From assembly GCA_019746355.1 (NCBI GenBank), contig JAIESC010000043.1:1-10353 (forward strand): DNA of 10,353 nt. The letters run 5' to 3'. This document shows positions 6,702 through 10,353 of this stretch, in pieces. The notes under the pieces were generated by a model. It was not told the origin of the DNA. It saw only the letters and a list, made by a program, of their open reading frames with translations, and searched no databases. The DNA is from Xanthobacteraceae bacterium (GTDB taxonomy: Bacteria; Pseudomonadota; Alphaproteobacteria; Rhizobiales; Xanthobacteraceae). The first letter of the stretch is position 1; each line of letters opens with the position of its first letter. The position numbers and the translations under genes are program-made.

Positions 6702-7676
6702 TCAATTGCTCATTCTGGTCACGCCTGCGAGCACAAGCTGTTCCGTGTCGAACGGGGTCGGCAGGTCGCCAAGCTGCTGCATGGCGCTGACGAGCGCATT
6801 CAGCTTGGTTCGGGACACCGTGCCGGTGGGCTCGAAGAACTTGCCTTTGACGAAGAAATCATACGCCTTCTCCACGTCCTCGGTCTTGATGCGGCTGACC
6901 TCCGCCATCATCCGCACGGCCTCGGCGCGGTTGGCGGGATCGTAGAACCACGCCACCGCCTTGCCGTGCGCCGCGAGCACGCGATTGAGGACATCCGGGT
7001 TCTTGCCGGCCCAACTGCGGCTGACGACCGAGCCGGAAAACGGCAGCTCCGGCGCATAGTCGATGGTCAGGCCAAGCTCGTTGAATCCGGCCGCCGTGGC
7101 GTGGAAGTTGAAGGGCGGCAGCAGGATCGCGGCATCGACTGCGCCCGCTTGCAGCGCCGAGGCGCGGGCCGCGGTCGCGCCGGCAAACACCATGTCGAAC
7201 TCGCCCGGCTTGACGCCGTGCGGCGCAAGCATGCGCTCGACATAGATCCTGGTGATGTCCTTGGAGCCGCCGAGCGAGATCACCTTGCCTTTGAGCTCCG
7301 CGAGGCTCTTGATCGCGGGCTTGGCCGAAAGCGCATAGGGCGGCGCATGCACCTCGAAGCGGGTGATCGCGAGCGCGGCCTTTTGCGAGATGGCGCGGAT
7401 CGGGTCGACCAGCCCGGTCGACATCGTAACGTCAAGGGAACCAGCCGCCAGCTGCTGCACCAGATTGGCGCTCGACTGCACATAGACCAGATCGAGCTTG
7501 ATGCGCTCGGCCTCGAAGAAACCTTTGCGCATGCCGATGAATACGGGCCACAGATTGGCGGATGCGGAGCCGACGGTTCCAACCGTCACGGTGTCCGCCG
7601 CGCGAGCCTGGTGAACCGGCATCGCCGCCGCCGCGAGCAGCAGCGCCGCTCCGAGAACCTGCCATGCCTTTTTCAT
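6702..7676 (-). CDS. Periplasmic substrate-binding protein, NitT/TauT class (first of a tandem pair)
   Basis: A 324-residue paralogue of the next gene downstream. The signal peptide is residues 1-26 (MKKAWQ, a Leu/Ala core, ARA before AD). Matching segments include GTVGSASANLWPVFIGMRKG, LAAGSLDVTMSTGLVDPIRA, GGSKDITRIYVERML, GAVDAAILLPPFNF and WFYDPANRAEAV. By eye well over half of the aligned residues agree with the paralogue. Its ATG overlaps the stop of the deacetylase-like gene as ATGA (7673-7676), with GGGAG upstream inside that gene at seven-base spacing, which indicates translational coupling. It should deliver a ligand to the single downstream permease/ATPase pair. Ligand unknown. Confidence 0.9.
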   Translation of the reverse strand: MKKAWQVLGAALLLAAAAMPVHQARAADTVTVGTVGSASANLWPVFIGMRKGFFEAERIKLDLVYVQSSANLVQQLAAGSLDVTMSTGLVDPIRAISQKAALAITRFEVHAPPYALSAKPAIKSLAELKGKVISLGGSKDITRIYVERMLAPHGVKPGEFDMVFAGATAARASALQAGAVDAAILLPPFNFHATAAGFNELGLTIDYAPELPFSGSVVSRSWAGKNPDVLNRVLAAHGKAVAWFYDPANRAEAVRMMAEVSRIKTEDVEKAYDFFVKGKFFEPTGTVSRTKLNALVSAMQQLGDLPTPFDTEQLVLAGVTRMSN

Positions 7677-8608
7677 CGCGATGCTCCCGCGGCCCGTTTG
7701 CGCTTGATCGCCTTGGCCGCCTTTGCCTCGGGCGTGCCCGCCTGCATTTGCTTGAGGTAATGGTCAGCAATTTCCGAGCCAGTCGCCCGCCAGACCTTGC
7801 GATGCTTGCAGATGTACTTGAGGGCGGCGTCGAGCGCGCCGATCCGGTGCGGCACGCCGATGAGATAGGGATGCAGCGCAATCGCCATGACCCGGCCGGA
7901 CTTCGCGCCCTCGCGGTAGAGCACGTCGAACTGATCGCAGATCATCTGCCTGAAGCCATCGGCCGAGACGAAGCGCCGTTCGATCGCCGATTTGTCGTTG
8001 AGCTGCTGCGTGTAAGGCATGGCGATCATGGACCGGCCGTTGTCCAGCGACATCGTGTAAGGCTGATCGTCGTTGCACCAGTCGCCGACATACTTGACGC
8101 CGTGCGCCGCCAGGTGATCGAGCGTGTCCCAGGTCTCCTGCAGGCCCGCGCTCAGCCAGCCCGTGGGCCGCTCACCGGCGTGCTGCTCGATCGTGTCGAG
8201 CGTTCGCTTGATGATCTGCTCCTCCTCGCCGGCGGCCGCTTCGTTCAGCCGGCGGGTGTTGCTTTCATTGTGGCCCATCCATTCCCACTGGCGCCTGTTC
8301 CCCTCCTCGATGATCTCCGGATGCTCGGCGCACAGGTTGCTGTTGAGCGCGACGGTGCCGCGGATGCCGTAGCGGTCGAGCACATCCATGATCCGGAACA
8401 CGCCGACCCGGTTGCCGTAGTCGCGTTCCGACCACATCACCACATCGGGGACCTTGCCCGCGCCGTAGCCGCCGGGGCGCTCTTCCAAGGAAAAGTATTC
8501 GATGTTGGGAATGATCCAGAGCGCGACGTGCGCACCGCCCGGCCATTCCAGCCGCGGCCTCCGGATAATCGGGGAATAGGGAAACGGACCATACGAACTG
8601 GGCTTCAT
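7673..8608 (-). CDS. Polysaccharide deacetylase family protein, PuuE-like, cytoplasmic
   Basis: A 311-residue member of the NodB/CE4 fold. The ATG at 8608 follows an AAGGCGAG purine stretch six bases upstream; the frame continues upstream but without support. There is no signal peptide, which argues against a cell-wall role and for a soluble amide hydrolase like PuuE (allantoinase-type). Visible blocks are the first strand WIIPNIEYFSLE (31-42), RVGVFRIMDVLDRYGIRGTV (67-86), the metal-site region WEWMGHNESNTRRL (108-121, H113), WLSAGLQET (151-159), VKYVGDWCNDDQPY (171-184) and the conserved ALHPYLIGVPHR (244-255, H246 and H254). The usual H-x-x-x-H pair is H113-x-x-x-N117 here. From memory this occurs in related PuuE-like sequences, so it is probably a subfamily trait rather than damage. 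The last 20 residues are an Ala/Lys/Arg tail. First gene of the importer operon; it may hydrolyse the imported compound. Substrate unknown. Confidence 0.88.
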   Translation of the reverse strand: MKPSSYGPFPYSPIIRRPRLEWPGGAHVALWIIPNIEYFSLEERPGGYGAGKVPDVVMWSERDYGNRVGVFRIMDVLDRYGIRGTVALNSNLCAEHPEIIEEGNRRQWEWMGHNESNTRRLNEAAAGEEEQIIKRTLDTIEQHAGERPTGWLSAGLQETWDTLDHLAAHGVKYVGDWCNDDQPYTMSLDNGRSMIAMPYTQQLNDKSAIERRFVSADGFRQMICDQFDVLYREGAKSGRVMAIALHPYLIGVPHRIGALDAALKYICKHRKVWRATGSEIADHYLKQMQAGTPEAKAAKAIKRKRAAGASR

Positions 8609-8653
8609 GATCAACTCGCCTTGTTCACACTGAGCGATTGCAAAAACGGCGTT

Positions 8654-8669
8654 AGCAAAAACCAAGCCT
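8654..8669 (-). promoter_or_regulatory. Candidate -24/-12 (sigma-54, RpoN) promoter for the deacetylase-transporter operon
   Basis: The minus strand reads AGGCTTGGTTTTTGCT. GG (8667-8668) and GC (8655-8656) are separated by exactly ten bases, and TTGCT matches the -12 element fully. Against the TGGCACG-N4-TTGCW consensus it differs at three positions in the -24 half. The start point would be near 8643, giving a leader of about 35 bases that contains the ribosome binding site. Orientation and distance both fit the gene at 8608. Sequence evidence only. Confidence 0.45.
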
Positions 8670-8697
8670 AACCCAAGCCGCGTAAAGAACAGAAGCG

Positions 8698-8715
8698 TGG
8701 TGCAGCATTGCACAA
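8698..8715. promoter_or_regulatory. Palindrome upstream of the sigma-54-like promoter, possible regulator site
   Basis: TGGTGCA (8698-8704), four bases, then TGCACAA (8709-8715), with a perfect GTGCA/TGCAC core. It lies about 30 to 45 bases upstream of the -24 element. The half-sites resemble NtrC half-sites but in the reverse arrangement, so no regulator is assigned. Confidence 0.3.
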
Positions 8716-8763
8716 ACGCCGTCCCAAGCGGAGCCAGGCCCACCGCATCCGCTCGCGGCGTTT
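8714..8763 (-). terminator. Nested hairpin between the liv-type genes and the deacetylase operon
   Basis: An eight-base perfect inverted repeat, AAACGCCG (8714-8721) and CGGCGTTT (8756-8763), encloses a second six-base stem, AGCGGA (8727-8732) and TCCGCT (8748-8753). It lies 35 to 84 bases after the LivF-like stop. On the transcribed strand the stem ends in only three U residues, so it may be a terminator, an mRNA end protector or a weak attenuator. Confidence 0.35.
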
Positions 8764-8797
8764 TGGCTCGATTTCAACCCCGCATGCTCAGAGAAAC

Positions 8798-9508
8798 TTA
8801 TGAGAAATAAGCGTCCCGCACCTCGTCGCTTTGGGCGAGCTCCGACGGCGTGCCCGACGCCGCCACACGGCCTTTCGAGAGCACGTAGCCGAAGTGCGAG
8901 ATCGAAAGCGTCTGGTGGACATTCTGCTCAACCAGAAACACCGTGATGCCGCGGGCGTTGATGTCGCGGATGATGTTGAAGTTCTCCTTCACGAGCCGCG
9001 GCGACAGCCCGAGCGAAGGCTCGTCGATCAAAAGGAGCCGTGGCGCGCGCATCAGCCCGCGGCCGATCGACAGCATCGCCTGCTCGCCGCCGGACATGGT
9101 GCCGGCGAGCTGGGTTCTCCGCTCCAGCAGCCGCGGGAACAGGCGGAAGATCTCATCCATCCGCAACGTCGTCACCGCGTCGGAGGCCTCCTGATAAGCG
9201 CCGAGCCTCAAGTTCTCCTCGACGGTGAACTTGGGAAACACCTTGCGGCCCTCGGGGATGCAGGCGATGCCCTTGGCGATCACCTTGTGGGTGGCAAGCC
9301 CGGTGATGTCGGTGCCGTCGAACAGGATGCGGCCGCCGCGCGGCGGCGTGAGCCCCAGGATCGAGCGGATCAGCGTGGTCTTGCCGGAGCCGTTCGAGCC
9401 AAGCAGGCAGGTGATGCGCCCCGGCTCGATGGTGAGCGACACGTCTTCGAGCACGTTGGCGCGATCGTAGGCCGTGACCAGCCCCTGGATCTCGAGCCGA
9501 CCGCTCAT
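8798..9508 (-). CDS. LivF-like ABC importer ATPase
   Basis: A 236-residue ATPase of the branched-chain amino-acid/urea/amide importer class. Motifs: Walker A GSNGSGKT (37-44), the LivF-type PEGRKVFPKFTVEENL Q-loop region (85-100), signature MSGGEQ (138-143), Walker B LLLIDEP (158-164) and VEQN (193-196), where the switch His is Gln as is usual in LivF. Length is typical. Its ATG overlaps the LivG-like stop by four bases (ATGA, 9505-9508). A 189-base spacer with regulatory signals separates it from the deacetylase gene, so the two blocks may be separate transcription units. Substrate unknown; these importers carry amino acids, urea, short amides and aromatic acids. Confidence 0.92.
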   Translation of the reverse strand: MSGRLEIQGLVTAYDRANVLEDVSLTIEPGRITCLLGSNGSGKTTLIRSILGLTPPRGGRILFDGTDITGLATHKVIAKGIACIPEGRKVFPKFTVEENLRLGAYQEASDAVTTLRMDEIFRLFPRLLERRTQLAGTMSGGEQAMLSIGRGLMRAPRLLLIDEPSLGLSPRLVKENFNIIRDINARGITVFLVEQNVHQTLSISHFGYVLSKGRVAASGTPSELAQSDEVRDAYFS

Positions 9509-10281
9509 TGCGCCGCTCCGAGATAGGCTTCCTGCACCTGCGGATCCGCCGCGACCGAGCGATACGGCCCCTCGGCGATCTTGCGGCCGAAGTTGAGCAC
9601 GACACAGCGGTCGGTGATGCGCTCAATCACGCCCATCTCGTGCTCGACGATGATGATGGTCAGCTCGCGGTTCCGGTCGCGCACCAAGAGGATGTCGTCC
9701 ATCAACTCGCGGGTCTCGTCGTGGGTCATGCCGGCCGAGGGCTCGTCGAGCAAAAGGAGTTTGGGTTCGCTGATCAGCGCGCGGCAGATCTCGATGCGGC
9801 GGCGGTCGATCATCGGCAGGCCCGCGACCGGCTCGAACATGCGGCCGGCAAGCTGCGGCTCGAACACCTGAAGCAGGCTCTGCACCTCGGCGCAGCTTCG
9901 CTCGAACTCGCGGCGGAACGCCTGCCGCCGCATCAGGTTGAACCACAGGCCCTGGGTGAGCCGCTTGTGGTTGCCGACCATGATATTGTCGAAGATCGAC
10001 AGCGGCAGCGACAGCCGCGAGCGCTGGAAGGTACGCGAGATGCCGGCATTGTAGATCGCGCGTGACGAGGCGCGGGTGATGTCGGTGCCTGCGAACGCGA
10101 CTTTGCCGCCGTCCGGGGCGTAGATGCCGGTCACGACGTTGAAAAAGGTGGTCTTGCCGGAGCCGTTTGGGCCAATCAGGCCGAGAATCTCGTTTGGCGC
10201 GACCGCAAGATCGAGCCGGTCGAGCGCCACCACGCCGCCGAAGCGGCGCGTCAGCCCGTTCGCCTGGAGCAGCGCGGTCAT
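9505..10281 (-). CDS. LivG-like ABC importer ATPase with divergent signature motif
   Basis: A 258-residue ATPase paired with the LivF-like subunit. Walker A is GPNGSGKT (37-44), the Q-loop is ISRTFQRSRL (Gln86), Walker B is LLLLDEP (175-181) followed by SAGMTHDET, and the switch His is in VEHEMGVIE (212-220). The PQVQEAYLG ending (248-255) is typical of LivG. Where the ABC signature LSxGQ should be, the sequence reads AGLPMIDRRRIEICRAL, so the Ser and Gly residues that contact the partner's ATP are absent. All other motifs are intact and there is no frameshift, so this is probably a lineage trait that makes one of the two ATP sites non-canonical. The ATG overlaps the permease stop by four bases. 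Confidence 0.9.
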   Translation of the reverse strand: MTALLQANGLTRRFGGVVALDRLDLAVAPNEILGLIGPNGSGKTTFFNVVTGIYAPDGGKVAFAGTDITRASSRAIYNAGISRTFQRSRLSLPLSIFDNIMVGNHKRLTQGLWFNLMRRQAFRREFERSCAEVQSLLQVFEPQLAGRMFEPVAGLPMIDRRRIEICRALISEPKLLLLDEPSAGMTHDETRELMDDILLVRDRNRELTIIIVEHEMGVIERITDRCVVLNFGRKIAEGPYRSVAADPQVQEAYLGAAQ

Positions 10282-10353
10282 CGCGGCAGCCCGGGGAAAT
10301 AGCGGCGCACCGGCCGCGGCAGCAGGCCTTCCGGGCGGAACAGCAGCACGACC
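10278..10353 (-). CDS. LivM/LivH-like permease, C-terminal 24 residues only
   Basis: The minus strand from the right edge reads VVLLFRPEGLL, a short basic stretch and YFPGLPR before a TGA (10278-10280). LLFRPEGLL is the usual C-terminal sequence of LivH/LivM permeases. Its position directly before a LivG-type gene makes LivM more likely. The stop overlaps the LivG-like ATG as ATGA. Confidence 0.75.
   Translation of the reverse strand, partial: VVLLFRPEGLLPRPVRRYFPGLPR

Noticed and set aside
5504..6790. Open plus-strand frame of 428 codons
   Set aside because: Shadow antisense to the permease and binding-protein genes; its composition mirrors their codon bias and no domain is visible.
8698..8712. 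Plus-strand sigma-54 promoter TGGTGCA...TTGCA
   Set aside because: GG and GC are separated by nine bases rather than ten, and no plus-strand gene follows.
8698..8715. Canonical NtrC binding site
   Set aside because: The NtrC consensus has TGCACCA first and TGGTGCA second; here the half-sites are in the reverse order, so only an unassigned palindrome is reported.

Overview
The window is high-GC DNA with dense minus-strand coding. DUF992 and DUF4105 proteins, high-GC codon use and clustered NitT/TauT-type and Liv-type ABC importers suggest an alphaproteobacterium of the Hyphomicrobiales (Bradyrhizobium/Rhodopseudomonas-like). That placement is inferred from gene content; no marker gene is present.

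Layout. (1) Positions 1-1235, minus strand: the N-terminal 411 residues of a large, low-complexity protein made almost wholly of an eight-residue repeat (roughly L/F-[ST]-T-x-Q-hydrophobic-x-x). The octads are themselves organised into a 109-residue (327-bp) higher-order repeat with a fixed 13-residue unit in each copy. The gene runs off the left edge. (2) Positions 1236-1698: no recognisable gene; a leader with two small hairpins next to the repeat gene. (3) Positions 1699-2178, minus: a secreted DUF992 protein. (4) Positions 2260-2687, minus: a decayed RND efflux operon, in which the middle of an HlyD-type adaptor is joined to the last residues of an RND pump. (5) Positions 2942-3955, plus: the only clear plus-strand gene, a membrane-anchored DUF4105 protein starting at TTG, followed by a strong hairpin in the convergent gap. 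(6) Positions 4140-8608, minus: an operon reading, in transcription order, polysaccharide-deacetylase-like (PuuE-like) enzyme, two tandem paralogous periplasmic binding proteins, SsuC/TauC-type permease, SsuB/TauB-type ATPase. (7) Positions 8609-8797: a regulatory spacer with a -24/-12 (sigma-54 type) promoter candidate, a palindrome and a long nested hairpin. (8) Positions 8798-10353, minus: LivF-like and LivG-like ATPases and the C-terminal end of a LivM/LivH-like permease, joined by ATGA overlaps.

How the parts may work together. Regions 6 to 8 look like one uptake and breakdown locus. A branched-chain amino-acid/urea/amide-class importer lies upstream of an operon that pairs a cytoplasmic C-N hydrolase-like enzyme with a second importer served by two receptors. 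The sigma-54-like promoter would fit control by nitrogen status. The substrate cannot be read from the sequence. The octad-repeat protein is the least explained object here and the best candidate for something undescribed.
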